From: Clostridiales bacterium
Lineage (GTDB): Bacteria > Bacillota > Clostridia > Oscillospirales > Butyricicoccaceae
Reading direction: 5' to 3'
DNA: 56,979 nucleotides
Assembly: GCA_022775385.1 (NCBI GenBank)
Contig: JALFIV010000005.1
Coordinates: 1 to 56,979, forward strand
The translations under genes and the position numbers were made by a program. Shown one piece after another: positions 25,037 through 35,879 of the stretch. The first letter of the stretch is position 1. The number at the start of each line of letters is the position of its first letter. Below the pieces are notes generated by a model, which was not told the DNA's origin, did not search any database, and worked only from the letters and a program-made list of their open reading frames with translations.

Positions 25037-25957
25037 TTATCCGATGAACTCATGCATGATTGTGTGCTCCGGAAGAAGCGAATAGTCGGTCAGCGGCTCA
25101 AACAGATCGAGTGCGCGGACGATGTCCTCCAGTCCGGCGTCCTGCATCTCCGTCAGATGGGAATCCGCCAGTTCGCGCAGCTGATTCATCAGAATACAGT
25201 CCTCATACGGCAGATACGTATTGATAATCCGTGCCGCATGCGGTACATACGGATGAATATACAGCTTTTCACCGCGGCGGACCGAACGCCACAGGGAGAT
25301 GGTCTCCGCGATGGGTGCATCACGGAAATTCCGGTCGCGGATCGCACGGCGGACAAAGCGCAGTTTATGCGGCGCGAGCTGAAAGTGCTCATTGACCACG
25401 ACCTGTGTGCCGACCGCCATGTAGACACCGACTGCACGGTCCTCCAGCGGACGCATAATGACATCATTGAGTGCGTGGATGCCTTCGATCACGGCGACTT
25501 CGTCTTTCTTCAGGCGGATGGACTGCGTCAGCTCGGTTCGGCGCCGCTGTGCAAAATCATACTGCGGAACCTGAATCTCCTCACCCTCCGCCAGCGCGGT
25601 GAGATGTTTGCTCAGCATCGGGAGATCCATGCAGAGCGGCGATTCCAGATCAATGTTGCCTTCTTCATCGAGCGGCATGGGATAGCTGCCGCGGGTCTGA
25701 TAGTAATCATCCATGGAGATGGCATGTGAATGCACGCCCATGCGCTCCATTTCATCGCGCAGACAGCGCGCGGTAGTCGTTTTGCCGCTGGAGGAAGGGC
25801 CGTTGAGCAGGACAATCGGACGCTCTGCATGAGATGCACAGACCATCTCCGCCACCGCATGAATGGTATCCTGATACCCTTGTTCACATTCTGCAACAAA
25901 CTCCGCCGGATCTCTCCGGCATCGTTCGTTGATTTCCTTCAGCTGTAACTTTACCAT
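25037..25957 (-). CDS. Nucleoside kinase (uridine kinase/phosphoribulokinase family)
   Basis: The protein is 306 residues. The P-loop GPSSSGKTT lies at 53-61, followed by the SMDDYYQTR segment and VAVIEGIHALND, both typical of uridine kinase-like proteins. The ~45-residue N-terminal extension and the C-terminal half are as in the nucleoside kinase (often annotated Udk-like) found next to tRNA synthetase or recJ genes in Clostridia. The exact nucleoside is unknown. It begins 9 bases after the hemZ stop. Confidence 0.85.
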   Translation of the reverse strand: MVKLQLKEINERCRRDPAEFVAECEQGYQDTIHAVAEMVCASHAERPIVLLNGPSSSGKTTTARCLRDEMERMGVHSHAISMDDYYQTRGSYPMPLDEEGNIDLESPLCMDLPMLSKHLTALAEGEEIQVPQYDFAQRRRTELTQSIRLKKDEVAVIEGIHALNDVIMRPLEDRAVGVYMAVGTQVVVNEHFQLAPHKLRFVRRAIRDRNFRDAPIAETISLWRSVRRGEKLYIHPYVPHAARIINTYLPYEDCILMNQLRELADSHLTEMQDAGLEDIVRALDLFEPLTDYSLLPEHTIMHEFIG

Positions 25958-25966
25958 AAGTATCCC

Positions 25967-27439
25967 TCACAATGCAGCCGCCCAGTCAATCAACGCCTGT
26001 TTTCCGGCATTGATTTTTTCCAGAGCGTTGTTATATTCGTATGGATATTTCGGGTTGCTGATGCGTTTGATTTTATGAGAGTCTGCGCCGATCAGCTTTG
26101 TCACACCGCCTGCGCCGAGCGACAGAATCGTCTGCAGTTCCTCCATCATATAGATGTTGTAGTCGCATTCAAATCCCTGCCGCGTCCAGCCGACATTTTC
26201 ATATCCACCCGCCATGAACTTCTGACGATAGAGATAGTACGGCGAATATCCCGCTTCCGTGAGCAGCTTGGTCGAATACTCCAGCATCTGCCGGACGGAA
26301 TCGTGCCGGCTGACCGCACGCATACGGTCGTTCTGGCTGGCGCCGCGCTTGACTGCGAGTGTGTGAACCGTGATATTCTCCGGATTTAAATCAATCAGCG
26401 TCCGGATCGTCTTTGCAAAGCTCTCCGGCGTATCGCCGTCCAGACCGGCAATCGTGTCCATGTTGATGGCGCGGAATCCAACACGGCGCGCCATCTGATA
26501 GGTGTGGATGACATCCTGTGCGCTGTGCCGTCTGCCGATCGCGGCGAGCACCTCGTCGTTCATCGACTGCGGATTGATGGAAATACGATCCACCCCGTGC
26601 TGAGCCAGTACGCGGAGTTTCTCCTCCGTGATGGTATCCGGACGGCCGGCCTCTACGGTGAATTCCGAACAGGACGACAGATCAAACGACCGGAACACCG
26701 TGTCCAGCAGTCTGTCGAGCTGAGAGGCGGACAGCGTCGTCGGTGTACCGCCGCCGATGTAGGCGGAGACGATACGAAGTCCTGCCTGACGGACAACCTC
26801 TCCGGCATGCTCGATCTCCGCACACAGGGTGTCCAGATACGGTGCCATCAGCGCTCCCGCCTTCTCAATCGAATGACTGACGAACGAGCAGTAGCTGCAC
26901 CGAGACGGGCAGAACGGGATTCCGATATAGATCGAAATATCCTTAGGTTTCAGTTTTTTCTTTCGACCCCATGCGATACCGGCCGAGCGGATGGCCAGTG
27001 CGCGGCGCGCCGGAGAAACCTTGTATTCCTCCGTCATGATGCGGGCGACCTCAGCCGGAGAGTACCCTTTCTCCAGAAATCCACGTGCGAACTTCGCCGG
27101 ACGCACGCCGGTCAGCGATCCCCATTCCGGAACATAGTCCAGATACGGCGTCACCGCATCGTAAACCGCCATCTTGACGGCATGGGACTCCGCACGCTTG
27201 TTCTCCTCCGGCGAATCGGTCAGCGGAACGGTTTTCTCACAGCAGAGCTGTCTGCCGTCTCTCCGGCAGCATGCGCGGATGCGGAGCTCGTTTCCGAGCG
27301 GTTCCACCGTAACGCCGAGTGCGTTCTGTTCGTCATCACCGAGAGATTCCACGCGCTGCGGGATCTCTGTCGGAAGCAGATTGAGCAGCATATCGCGGAT
27401 CGGATGATCGTTCTCCAATCCAGTCACAGTATATGTCAT
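25967..27439 (-). CDS. hemZ: HemZ-type radical SAM protein (oxygen-independent coproporphyrinogen III oxidase-like)
   Basis: The protein is 490 residues. The radical SAM cluster motif is Cys177, Cys181, Cys184 in GIPFCPSRCSYCSF. AYIGGGTPTTLSASQL and FTVEAGRPDTI are HemN/HemZ family motifs. An N-terminal extension of ~160 residues, longer than in HemN, defines HemZ. HemZ proteins are annotated as coproporphyrinogen dehydrogenase, but some HemN relatives are heme chaperones or have other roles. The start overlaps the MBL hydrolase stop by 4 bases. Confidence 0.88.
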   Translation of the reverse strand: MTYTVTGLENDHPIRDMLLNLLPTEIPQRVESLGDDEQNALGVTVEPLGNELRIRACCRRDGRQLCCEKTVPLTDSPEENKRAESHAVKMAVYDAVTPYLDYVPEWGSLTGVRPAKFARGFLEKGYSPAEVARIMTEEYKVSPARRALAIRSAGIAWGRKKKLKPKDISIYIGIPFCPSRCSYCSFVSHSIEKAGALMAPYLDTLCAEIEHAGEVVRQAGLRIVSAYIGGGTPTTLSASQLDRLLDTVFRSFDLSSCSEFTVEAGRPDTITEEKLRVLAQHGVDRISINPQSMNDEVLAAIGRRHSAQDVIHTYQMARRVGFRAINMDTIAGLDGDTPESFAKTIRTLIDLNPENITVHTLAVKRGASQNDRMRAVSRHDSVRQMLEYSTKLLTEAGYSPYYLYRQKFMAGGYENVGWTRQGFECDYNIYMMEELQTILSLGAGGVTKLIGADSHKIKRISNPKYPYEYNNALEKINAGKQALIDWAAAL

Positions 27440-28083
27440 TGCGATACAGCCTGCTTCATGTACGGATTGTGCTTACGTTCAAAATCCAGCGTCGAAACCA
27501 TCATATGTCCCGGATAGACATTGTAATTGCCCTCCATATCGTGCAGACGTTTGAGCGAACGCAGCATCGCGGAAAAGTCTCCGCCTGCGAGGTCACATCG
27601 GCCGCATTCCTGACAGAACAGCGTATCGCCGGTAAACAGATTCTCGCCGATTTGGATCGTGCAAGAGCCGAGCGTATGTCCCGGCGTATGGTAATAGTGC
27701 GCCGTCATTCCGCCGAACGTGACCTCCGTTCCCTCCTGCGCTTCAATATCCGCACCGGGGAAGTTGTAGCGGTTTTTAATCTGACGTCCATATGCACCGA
27801 ATGCATCCAGTCCGGCATCCGCCTGATACAGATACTTCTCCTCTGCATGGACAACGACCAATGCGCCGGTCTGACGCTTGATCTCCGCAACCGCGAGAAT
27901 ATGGTCAAAATGAGCATGGGTCAGAAGGATATACTTCAGATCAACCTGATTGTCGCGGATCATCTTCATCAACTGTGGGGCGTTGTCGCCCGGGTCGATG
28001 ATCGCGCCTTCCTTGCTGGCCTCATCAAAAATCAGATAACAGTTTGTGCCGACATCACCGACACAGGTTTTTAACAGCTTCAA
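27436..28083 (-). CDS. MBL-fold hydrolase (glyoxalase II-like, YqgX type)
   Basis: The protein is 215 residues. The metal site is His56, His58, Asp60, His61 in LTHAHFDHI, with YYHTPGHTLGSC and FTGDTLFCQECGRCDL supplying the later histidine and aspartate, and YPGHM near the end. The family hydrolyses thioesters such as S-lactoylglutathione or analogous low-molecular-weight thiol conjugates. The physiological substrate is uncertain. It lies between dtd and hemZ in the recJ operon. Confidence 0.9.
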   Translation of the reverse strand: MKLLKTCVGDVGTNCYLIFDEASKEGAIIDPGDNAPQLMKMIRDNQVDLKYILLTHAHFDHILAVAEIKRQTGALVVVHAEEKYLYQADAGLDAFGAYGRQIKNRYNFPGADIEAQEGTEVTFGGMTAHYYHTPGHTLGSCTIQIGENLFTGDTLFCQECGRCDLAGGDFSAMLRSLKRLHDMEGNYNVYPGHMMVSTLDFERKHNPYMKQAVSQ

Positions 28084-28096
28084 AGGGGTTTCCTCC

Positions 28097-28552
28097 TTAT
28101 TGTTTCATCATTTGGTCGGTGTCCATTAAAATGGTCACCGGTCCGTCGTTGAGCAGTTCCACCTTCATATCCGCACCGAACACGCCGGTCTGCACCGTGA
28201 CGCCCAGTTCACGGCAGCAGTCCACAAAGTATTTGTACAGCCGGTTTGCCTGCTCACCTTTTGCCGCTCCCATGAAGTTCGGCCGTTTTCCCTTGCGGCA
28301 GTCGCCGTACAGCGTGAACTGGCTGACCACCAGCAGACTGCCGCCGATATCGGATAACTCCCGGTTCATACGGCCTTCTTCATCCGAAAACACGCGGAGT
28401 CCGACACATTTTCCCGCCAGATACTGCGCTTGTTTTTCAGTATCCTCCGGTGCCACACCGAGCAGGATGAGAAATCCGGGTCCGATTTCTCCGGTTGTCT
28501 CTCCATCAACACTGACCTTCGCGTGCGTCACGCGCTGCAATACCGCCCTCAT
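28097..28552 (-). CDS. dtd: D-aminoacyl-tRNA deacylase
   Basis: The protein is 151 residues and begins [18 protein letters not shown]. It has [17 protein letters not shown], a Dtd signature, and [11 protein letters not shown] with the cross-subunit Gly-Pro dyad. Dtd removes D-amino acids (and glycine) mischarged on tRNA. Start at 28552: the residues encoded upstream to 28594 lie within the relA end and do not match. Its stop is 13 bases before the MBL gene, and it is the usual partner downstream of relA in Firmicutes. Confidence 0.96.
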   Translation of the reverse strand: MRAVLQRVTHAKVSVDGETTGEIGPGFLILLGVAPEDTEKQAQYLAGKCVGLRVFSDEEGRMNRELSDIGGSLLVVSQFTLYGDCRKGKRPNFMGAAKGEQANRLYKYFVDCCRELGVTVQTGVFGADMKVELLNDGPVTILMDTDQMMKQ

Positions 28553-28562
28553 CCGACCATCC

Positions 28563-30725
28563 TCAATTGGACTGACGGGTGACGTTGATGACACCCTTGA
28601 CCGAACGAAGCTTGCTGATCAGCATCTCCAGCTGAGGAATGCCGGTGACATCGACGACCGCATTGATGATGGCAAAGCCTTCCGAAAGAGTTTTACCGTT
28701 GAAATCGCGGACGTTGATCCGGTTGTTGGACAGAATCATCAGCACATCGCTCATGACGCCGACACGGTCGGTCGTCGAAATCTGAAGTGCGGTGCTGAAC
28801 CGCTCCTTCGCCTCGATGTTGCTCTCGTCCCAGCGGACATCAATCCAGCGGTCCTGATCTTCCTCGCTGCTGTTCTTGAAGTTGACACAGTCGCGGCGGT
28901 GGACAGAGACGCCGTAGCCGCGCGTGATATAGCCGACAATGTCATCGCCCGGAATCGGCGTACAACATCGGGCGAATTTGACCAGACAGTTGCCGATGCC
29001 CTCGACAATGACACCGGAATCCGACTTCGGGTTTTTATCACCGGTGAGCGGCTGCTTGGCGGATTCCGCCTTGCGCGCGCGGATGACCTCATCGCGCACC
29101 TTGTTGAGCACCTTGGTGATCGTGATGCCGCCGTATCCGAGGCTCGCATACAGCTCCTCCAGCGAATTATAGTTGAACTTGCGCAGCACATTCTGCTGGA
29201 TTTCTTCCTTCTCCATGAAGTGGCTGTACAGCAGATTGGCCTTCAGCTCGCGCTCCAGATCCTCCTTGCCGCGGACGATATTTTCCTCGCGGCACTCCTT
29301 CTTGAACCACTGCTTGATCTTGTTGCGCGCCTCCGAAGTCTTGATCATCTTGAGCCAGTCGCGCTTCGGACCGTGAGTCTCCTTGGAGGTGATGATTTCG
29401 ACAATATCGCCGTTCTGCAGATTGTAGTCAATCGGTGCGATTCTGCCGTTGATCTTACATCCGGTCATGCGGTTGCCGACAGCGGAATGAATGCCATAGG
29501 CAAAGTCAATCGGCGTCGCGCCGGCCGGCAGGTTGACGACATCGCCCTTCGGGGTAAATACGAATACCTCGTCCGAAAACAGGTCAACCTTGATCGCTTT
29601 GATGAAGTCCTCTGCTTCGGTGTCCTGCTGAGCCTCCAGCAGCTGACGAATCCAGGCATAGGTGTCCTCGTCGCCTTTGTTTGTGACACCCTCTTTGTAT
29701 TTCCAATGCGCTGCAACGCCGTATTCCGCCATCTTGTGCATCTCTTCCGTGCGGATCTGCACCTCAAACGGGATGCCTGCACGGCCGATGACCGTCGTGT
29801 GCAGGGAACGGTATCCGTTCGGCTTCGGCGTCGAGATATAGTCCTTGAATCGTCCCGGAATCGGCTTGTACAGATCGTGTACATAGCCCAGTACGTTGTA
29901 GCAGTCGGCTACCGATTCTACAATGACGCGCACCGCGCAGATGTCATAGATCTCACTCATGTTCTTGTTCTGTGAGTACATCTTGCGGTAGATGCTGTAA
30001 ATATGCTTGACACGGGCGGAAATCGTGTTATGAATGCCGCTCTCGTTGAGCTTTTTGCTGATGGTCTGTTTGATGCGCTCCAGGAACTTCTCGTGCTCGC
30101 TGCTCTGTCTTGCCAGACCGTCGACAATCTCCTGATATCCGATCGGATCCAGATGCTTGAGCGAGAGATCCTCGAGTTCCCACTTGATTCGCTGCATGCC
30201 CAGACGATGCGCAATCGGCGCATAGATTTCCATCGTCTCCAGCGATTTGGAACGCTGTTTTGCCTCGCTCATGAACTGGATCGTCCGCATGTTGTGCAGA
30301 CGGTCGGCCAGCTTGATCAGGATGACGCGGATGTCCTTCGCCATCGCGATGAGCATCTTGCGCAGATCCTCCATCTGCTCCTGTTCTTTGGAATACCGGA
30401 TCTGACCCAGTCGGGTGACGCCGTCTACCAGATCGGCTACGGTTGTTCCGAACTTCTGTGCAATCTCGTCGTAGCCGAACGAGGTATCTTCAATACAATC
30501 GTGCAGAAGTCCGGCACAGATTGAATCGGTGTCCAATCCCATCTCGACAATGATTTCCGCAACGGACAGCGGATGGATGATATACGGGTCGCCGTTCTTC
30601 CGTTTTTGACCCTCATGAGCTGCTGCGGCGCATTCATAAGCAGAACGAATCTTCTCCACATTGGCAGAGGGGTTCTGCTTTTGTACTCGCTCGATTATAA
30701 AATCAGCTTTGGTTTTCATATCCAT
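28563..30725 (-). CDS. relA: Bifunctional (p)ppGpp synthetase/hydrolase RelA/SpoT (Rel)
   Basis: The protein is 720 residues with the full domain order: HD hydrolase (His51, His75-Asp76 and Glu79-Asp80 in LLHDCIEDT), synthetase ([15 protein letters not shown]), TGS ([22 protein letters not shown]), a zinc-finger/helical region and a C-terminal ACT domain ([16 protein letters not shown]). The intact HD residues suggest it both makes and degrades the alarmone. The start is 22 bases after the recJ stop; ATG at 30719 is an alternative. Confidence 0.97.
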   Translation of the reverse strand: MDMKTKADFIIERVQKQNPSANVEKIRSAYECAAAAHEGQKRKNGDPYIIHPLSVAEIIVEMGLDTDSICAGLLHDCIEDTSFGYDEIAQKFGTTVADLVDGVTRLGQIRYSKEQEQMEDLRKMLIAMAKDIRVILIKLADRLHNMRTIQFMSEAKQRSKSLETMEIYAPIAHRLGMQRIKWELEDLSLKHLDPIGYQEIVDGLARQSSEHEKFLERIKQTISKKLNESGIHNTISARVKHIYSIYRKMYSQNKNMSEIYDICAVRVIVESVADCYNVLGYVHDLYKPIPGRFKDYISTPKPNGYRSLHTTVIGRAGIPFEVQIRTEEMHKMAEYGVAAHWKYKEGVTNKGDEDTYAWIRQLLEAQQDTEAEDFIKAIKVDLFSDEVFVFTPKGDVVNLPAGATPIDFAYGIHSAVGNRMTGCKINGRIAPIDYNLQNGDIVEIITSKETHGPKRDWLKMIKTSEARNKIKQWFKKECREENIVRGKEDLERELKANLLYSHFMEKEEIQQNVLRKFNYNSLEELYASLGYGGITITKVLNKVRDEVIRARKAESAKQPLTGDKNPKSDSGVIVEGIGNCLVKFARCCTPIPGDDIVGYITRGYGVSVHRRDCVNFKNSSEEDQDRWIDVRWDESNIEAKERFSTALQISTTDRVGVMSDVLMILSNNRINVRDFNGKTLSEGFAIINAVVDVTGIPQLEMLISKLRSVKGVINVTRQSN

Positions 30726-30747
30726 AAGTCATTACTCCCCAGGCGAG

Positions 30748-32844
30748 TTACGTCGCCGATGTATTCTGATGCTTCATCCGCCGCAGCGTACCCAATACGA
30801 CGGATTTGCTGATATCTGCTTTTCCCTTATACGGAAGCAGACGGACATTGACCAGTCCGTTTTTAAAATGATAGCTGAGCAGACGGCTCTCGGAAAAGAC
30901 ATCCAGACAGACAAAGAGCTTGCCGATGTTGATATCCCGTTTGCTCTCCCATTCGATGCGGCGCGACAGCGTATTATACGGTGCACTCAGGCGCTGATTC
31001 TCCGAGCGGGAGTTCAGATGGCGCCAAACCGCAACCAGATCTCTGCGGTCCGGATACAGTCGGTCCACCTCCTGCGGTGTGATGGCCTGTCCGTCGATGA
31101 AGGTCGAATAGCTCTTCATCAGCGCATGATCCGCTTTCAGCTCACAGGTGCTCAGGCGGATGTCCTTGAGCATGAGCTGAATGGTGCTCTGACCACGGAA
31201 ATGGTTGATATCCAGACTGAATGCCGCATCCACGATGTTGCCCTGCACGACCGGGCATCCGCCCGAGCCGGTGCCGAACAGCATCGCCGTAAAGAAAATG
31301 CCGTTTTTGCTGAGCCGCATCTTCAAATGCCGGTCGCTGGAAATCGGTGTGATCTCCTCAACCACGAGTTCCCGCATTCCGAAAACCGGTTCGGGATTGC
31401 CCATACCATATGGCTCGAGCATCCGCAGACCGCGGATGGAATCCAGAGAAACATGCTCCGGACGAATCATACAGTCCACTTCCAGAACGGGAACCGTATC
31501 TTCTTCCTGAATATTCTCTCTGGCGTATTCACAAATGCATTCTTTGAAAGCCGGCAGATTATCCCGCTCAATGGTCAGTCCGGCCGCCAGCGCGTGTCCG
31601 CCGAACTTTTCCAGATATGCCGAACTGTGCTCCAGTGCTTCAAACAGGTTGAATCCGCGCACCGAGCGTCCCGAGCCTTTTCCCCGGTCGCCTTCCAGCG
31701 AAATCAGGACAGTCGGGCATCCATAGCGGTCGGAAATGCGCGAGGAGACGATGCCGATGACACCGTGATGCCATTCCTCGCCCCACAAAACGATCATCCG
31801 GTCTTCCTCCGGATCGTATTCTTTCTGCAGTATCGCGTAGGCCTGCTCCAGAATCGCGTTTTCCGCATTCTGCCGCTCTTTGTTCTGCCGACAGAGGGTC
31901 GCCGCAATTTCGGATGCACGCGACAGGCTGTTTGTCAGGAACAGTTCCGCCGCGAGCAGCGCACAGCCCATGCGTCCCGCGGCATTGATGCGCGGCGCCA
32001 AAGTAAAACTGACCACGCTCGCCGTCATCCGTTTGTCTTCTACCCCGGATTCCCGCATCAGCATCCGTAAGCCGGGATTGTCCGTGTGGACAAGATATTG
32101 CAGACCGTTTGCCACAATCGCACGGTTTTCCCCGTACAGCGGCATGACGTCGGCAATCGTTCCGACGGCAACCAGATCCAGATAATTGTCCAGCACCTCT
32201 GCGAGATGATCCGGTCCGGCGAGCGCGCAGATTAACTTGAATGCCACGCCGACACCGGCAAGCTCCTGAAACGGATAGGTACTGTCCGGTCGCTTGGGAT
32301 TGACGATCGCAAGTGCGTCTGGGAGCTGATCCATACACTCATGATGGTCGGTAATGACCATTTTTAATCCGATTTCTTTGGCAAAAGCGGCTTCCTCGAT
32401 CGCAGTGATGCCGGAATCGACGGTAATGACCAGAGAGACGCCGTCATCGCGCAGTTTCTGCAGGGCGCCGCAGTTTAAGCCATATCCCTCTGTCAGACGG
32501 TCGGGTATGTAAAAGGTGCAGTCGGCATATTGGCTTCGCAGATAGCGGACCAAAACGCAGGTCGAGGTGATGCCGTCGACATCATAGTCTCCGAATACGG
32601 CAATCCGCTCTCCCGCGTCAACGGCGTCCCGGATGATGCGCACCGCCTTCTCCATGTCCGGCAGGAGCAAAGGATCGTTCAGCTGTGAAAAATCCGAAGC
32701 TAAAAAGGCTGACGCTTTTTCCGGCGTGTCCATACCGCGTGAGCACAAGACCGCGGCGGTCAGCAGCGGATATCCTCCCTCCTGAGAGAGAGCACGCACG
32801 GCATTGCCATCTAATCTGGCAATATTCCATTGTTTCGTTCTCAT
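30748..32844 (-). CDS. recJ: Single-stranded-DNA-specific exonuclease RecJ
   Basis: The protein is 698 residues. The DHH phosphoesterase motifs are FGDYDVDGITST (residues 84-95), DSGI (143-146) and TDHHE (165-169). The DHHA1 part includes GRMG and SGRSVRGFNLFEAL, with FGGHALAAGLTI further on. RecJ degrades single strands 5' to 3' in recombination and mismatch repair. The C-terminal ~150 residues are typical of Gram-positive RecJ. GAGGAG precedes the ATG. It is the first gene of a seven-gene operon with a clear promoter. Confidence 0.96.
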   Translation of the reverse strand: MRTKQWNIARLDGNAVRALSQEGGYPLLTAAVLCSRGMDTPEKASAFLASDFSQLNDPLLLPDMEKAVRIIRDAVDAGERIAVFGDYDVDGITSTCVLVRYLRSQYADCTFYIPDRLTEGYGLNCGALQKLRDDGVSLVITVDSGITAIEEAAFAKEIGLKMVITDHHECMDQLPDALAIVNPKRPDSTYPFQELAGVGVAFKLICALAGPDHLAEVLDNYLDLVAVGTIADVMPLYGENRAIVANGLQYLVHTDNPGLRMLMRESGVEDKRMTASVVSFTLAPRINAAGRMGCALLAAELFLTNSLSRASEIAATLCRQNKERQNAENAILEQAYAILQKEYDPEEDRMIVLWGEEWHHGVIGIVSSRISDRYGCPTVLISLEGDRGKGSGRSVRGFNLFEALEHSSAYLEKFGGHALAAGLTIERDNLPAFKECICEYARENIQEEDTVPVLEVDCMIRPEHVSLDSIRGLRMLEPYGMGNPEPVFGMRELVVEEITPISSDRHLKMRLSKNGIFFTAMLFGTGSGGCPVVQGNIVDAAFSLDINHFRGQSTIQLMLKDIRLSTCELKADHALMKSYSTFIDGQAITPQEVDRLYPDRRDLVAVWRHLNSRSENQRLSAPYNTLSRRIEWESKRDINIGKLFVCLDVFSESRLLSYHFKNGLVNVRLLPYKGKADISKSVVLGTLRRMKHQNTSAT

Positions 32845-32879
32845 TGCTACTCCTCGTTGATATATTTTTATTCGATGCT

Positions 32880-32908
32880 ATTATAGCAGAAAAAAATGAT
32901 TCTAACAA
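32880..32908 (-). promoter_or_regulatory. Strong promoter for the recJ-relA operon
   Basis: TTGTTA (32908-32903), 17 bases, then consensus TATAAT (32885-32880) preceded by TGC. It lies 36 bases before the recJ start codon. Confidence 0.82.
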
Positions 32909-32989
32909 CGGATATGTGCAAAATAACCATAAAACAACCGACAAAATCGGTGATTTTTTCGTTGAATTCCGAAAAAACAGCCAGAAAAA

Positions 32990-33033
32990 GGAAAAGAAGG
33001 GCGGCCAACAGCATACGAATCTGTCAGCCGCCC
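32990..33033 (-). terminator. Terminator after uvrA
   Basis: GGGCGGC (33033-33027) pairs with GCCGCCC (33005-32999), with an inner 4-bp pairing inside the loop, followed by TTCTTTTCC. It lies between uvrA and the recJ promoter. Confidence 0.75.
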
Positions 33034-33045
33034 CGCGGTATTGCA

Positions 33046-35865
33046 TTATTCCAGATACTTTTTCAAGTACTGGCCGGTGTAGGATTCCGGGCATGCCGCA
33101 ATCTGCTCCGGTGTTCCGGTGCAGACGATCGTGCCGCCCTCGTCTCCGCCCTCCGGACCGAGGTCGATGATGTGATCGGCAATCTTGATCACATCCAGAT
33201 TGTGTTCGATGACGACGACGGTGTTCCCGCTGTCCACGAGCTTCTGCAGTACCGTGGTCAGACGGTGGACGTCGGCGATGTGCAGTCCGGTCGTCGGCTC
33301 GTCCAGAATATAGATGGTCTTTCCGGTTGCCCGTTTGGACAGTTCGGTCGCCAGCTTGACGCGCTGAGACTCGCCGCCGGAGAGCGTCGTGGAGGACTGT
33401 CCGAGCTTGACATATCCGAGACCGACTTCCTGCAGGGTACGGATTTTTCGCGCAATCTTCGGCTGGTTTTCAAAGAAAACCACCGCTTCGTCAATCGTCA
33501 TATCCAGAACTTCGCTGATATTCTTGCCCTTATATCGAACCTCGAGCGTTTCACGGTTATAGCGTGATCCGCCGCAGACCTCGCACGGAACATAGATATC
33601 CGGCAGGAAGTTCATCTCGATTTTCTTCAGACCGTCTCCCAGACACGCCTCGCATCGTCCGCCCTTCACATTGAACGAAAAGCGTCCCGGACCATAGGCA
33701 CGCATCTTGGCGTCATGCGTCGCGGCATAGAGAGAGCGGATGTCATTAAACACGCCGGTATATGTCGCCGGATTGGAGCGCGGGGTCCGTCCGATCGGAG
33801 ACTGGTCGATGGCAATGACCTTGTCCAGATGCTCCATTCCCAAGACTTCGTCAAACGGTCCGGCCTTGGTCTTTGCGCGGTTTAAATCCGTCGCAAGCTT
33901 TTTATACAGGATTTCGTTGACAAATGAGGACTTGCCGCTTCCGGATACACCGGTGATACAGGTCATAGTTCCGAGCGGAATCGAAAAGGTTTGATTTTTC
34001 AGATTATTCACCCGGCAACCTGTAAAGGTTAAAACCTTGCTATTCCCGGTTTTTCGCTCTTCCGGCACCGGAATCCGGCGTTTTTTACTCAGATATTGGC
34101 CAGTGATGGAATCCTCGCACTCGAGCAGTTCAGCTACAGTTCCCTCAAAGATGATATTGCCGCCGTTGACACCGGCCCCCGGTCCCACATCGATAATGTG
34201 ATCTGCCGCATACATGGTGTCCTCGTCATGCTCGACGACAATCAGCGTGTTTCCCATATCGCGCAGGTTTTTCAGTGTCGCGAGCAGCTTGTCGTTATCG
34301 CGCTGATGCAGGCCGATGGACGGCTCGTCCAGAATATACAGAACACCCATCAGCGAGGATCCGATCTGAGTCGCCAAACGGATACGCTGACTCTCTCCGC
34401 CCGACAGGGTGCCGGAGGCACGGGAGAGGGTAAGATAGTTCAGTCCTACGCTGTTCAGGAAGCCGAGACGGCTGGTAATCTCCTTGAGGACGCGGTCGGC
34501 GATCTGCATTTTCTGCGGAGACAGCTCGAGATGTTCGATAAATGCCAGTTCATCCGTCACAGACATCTCGCAGAATTCCATGATGTTCAATCCGCCGAGT
34601 GTAACCGCGAGCAGTTCTTTGCGCAGGCGGCGTCCTTTGCAGGTCGGACACGGAACCGAGCTCATGCTTTCTTCAATCTCCGCCCGCATATAATCCGAGC
34701 TGGTTTCCTTGTGCCGGCGTTCCAGATTGGAGATCACGCCCTCGAATGTATGCTCCATCTTTCCGCCGGAATACCGCGCGACGCGCAGGAGCAGTTTTTC
34801 CTCTCCGGTGCCGTAAAGCAGTGCATGCACCGCTTGGTCACTCATTTTTTCAATCGGTGTGTCCAGATCGAATCCAAACTTCTTCCCGAGCGCATCGTAA
34901 TACATCCGTGAAATGCTTCCCGGATCGCAGTTGGTCCATCCGCTCGCCTGAATGGCACCCTTCCGGATGGAGAGTTTGGGGTTGGGGATAATCTGATCCG
35001 GGTCAATCTGCATCAGCGTCCCCAGTCCCGAGCAGGTCGGGCAGGCGCCGTATGGATTGTTGAACGCACACATGCGCGGCGCCATTTCCTCAAGCGAAAT
35101 GCCGCAGTCTTCACCCGCATAATTCTGTGAGAACGACAGCTCTTTTCCGCCGATGACGTCCGCAATGATCAGTCCGCCGGACTGCGCGCAAGCGGTCTCC
35201 ACCGACTCGGTCAGCCGGCTGCGGATGTCCGGTTTGACCACAAGACGGTCGACGACAATCTCAATGCTGTGTTTTTTGTTCTTTTCCAGGTCAATCTTCT
35301 CAGAGAGATCATACAGGATGCCGTCGACGCGGACGCGGACATAGCCGCTCTTTTTCGCGCTTTCCAGCACCTTGACATGCTGTCCTTTTTTCTGCCGGAT
35401 AACCGGTGCGAGAATCTGCAGCTTGGTGCGCTCCGGCAGACTCATCAGCTGGCCGACAATCTGATCAATGGTTTGCTGTCGGATCTCCTTGCCGCAGTTC
35501 GGGCAGTGCGGCGTGCCCACTCTCGACCAGAGCAGACGGAGATAGTCATAGATCTCCGTCACGGTTCCGACCGTCGAACGGGGGTTTTTACTGGTGGTCT
35601 TCTGATCAATGGAAATTGCCGGAGACAGACCTTCGATGTAATCCACATCCGGCTTGTCCATCTGCCCCAAGAACTGACGGGCATAGGAGGACAGCGACTC
35701 CACATAGCGGCGCTGTCCCTCCGCATAAATGGTATCAAATGCGAGCGAGGATTTTCCGCTTCCGGACAAACCGGTCAGGACAACCAGTTTGTCGCGCGGA
35801 ATCCACACCTCTACATCCTTCAAATTGTGCTCTCGGGCACCTTTTACATGAATAAACTCCTGCAT
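33046..35865 (-). CDS. uvrA: Excinuclease ABC subunit A
   Basis: The protein is 939 residues, the normal length. Walker A motifs are GLSGSGKSS (32-40) and, in the second half, GVSGSGKSS. Zinc-finger CxxC pairs ([30 protein letters not shown]) and two ABC signatures ([12 protein letters not shown] and [12 protein letters not shown]) are present. UvrA dimers recognise bulky DNA damage and load UvrB. It starts 14 bases after the uvrB stop, so uvrBA is an operon. Confidence 0.98.
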   Translation of the reverse strand: MQEFIHVKGAREHNLKDVEVWIPRDKLVVLTGLSGSGKSSLAFDTIYAEGQRRYVESLSSYARQFLGQMDKPDVDYIEGLSPAISIDQKTTSKNPRSTVGTVTEIYDYLRLLWSRVGTPHCPNCGKEIRQQTIDQIVGQLMSLPERTKLQILAPVIRQKKGQHVKVLESAKKSGYVRVRVDGILYDLSEKIDLEKNKKHSIEIVVDRLVVKPDIRSRLTESVETACAQSGGLIIADVIGGKELSFSQNYAGEDCGISLEEMAPRMCAFNNPYGACPTCSGLGTLMQIDPDQIIPNPKLSIRKGAIQASGWTNCDPGSISRMYYDALGKKFGFDLDTPIEKMSDQAVHALLYGTGEEKLLLRVARYSGGKMEHTFEGVISNLERRHKETSSDYMRAEIEESMSSVPCPTCKGRRLRKELLAVTLGGLNIMEFCEMSVTDELAFIEHLELSPQKMQIADRVLKEITSRLGFLNSVGLNYLTLSRASGTLSGGESQRIRLATQIGSSLMGVLYILDEPSIGLHQRDNDKLLATLKNLRDMGNTLIVVEHDEDTMYAADHIIDVGPGAGVNGGNIIFEGTVAELLECEDSITGQYLSKKRRIPVPEERKTGNSKVLTFTGCRVNNLKNQTFSIPLGTMTCITGVSGSGKSSFVNEILYKKLATDLNRAKTKAGPFDEVLGMEHLDKVIAIDQSPIGRTPRSNPATYTGVFNDIRSLYAATHDAKMRAYGPGRFSFNVKGGRCEACLGDGLKKIEMNFLPDIYVPCEVCGGSRYNRETLEVRYKGKNISEVLDMTIDEAVVFFENQPKIARKIRTLQEVGLGYVKLGQSSTTLSGGESQRVKLATELSKRATGKTIYILDEPTTGLHIADVHRLTTVLQKLVDSGNTVVVIEHNLDVIKIADHIIDLGPEGGDEGGTIVCTGTPEQIAACPESYTGQYLKKYLE

Positions 35866-35879
35866 TTATCTATTAGCTC

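Noticed and set aside
28044-29975. A 643-codon open frame on the plus strand opposite relA and dtd
   Set aside because: It lies antisense to two clearly recognised genes, has no recognisable domain, and arises from the codon bias of relA.
30661-32070. A 469-codon open frame on the plus strand opposite recJ
   Set aside because: Antisense to the conserved DHH exonuclease gene, with no domain and no ribosome binding site.
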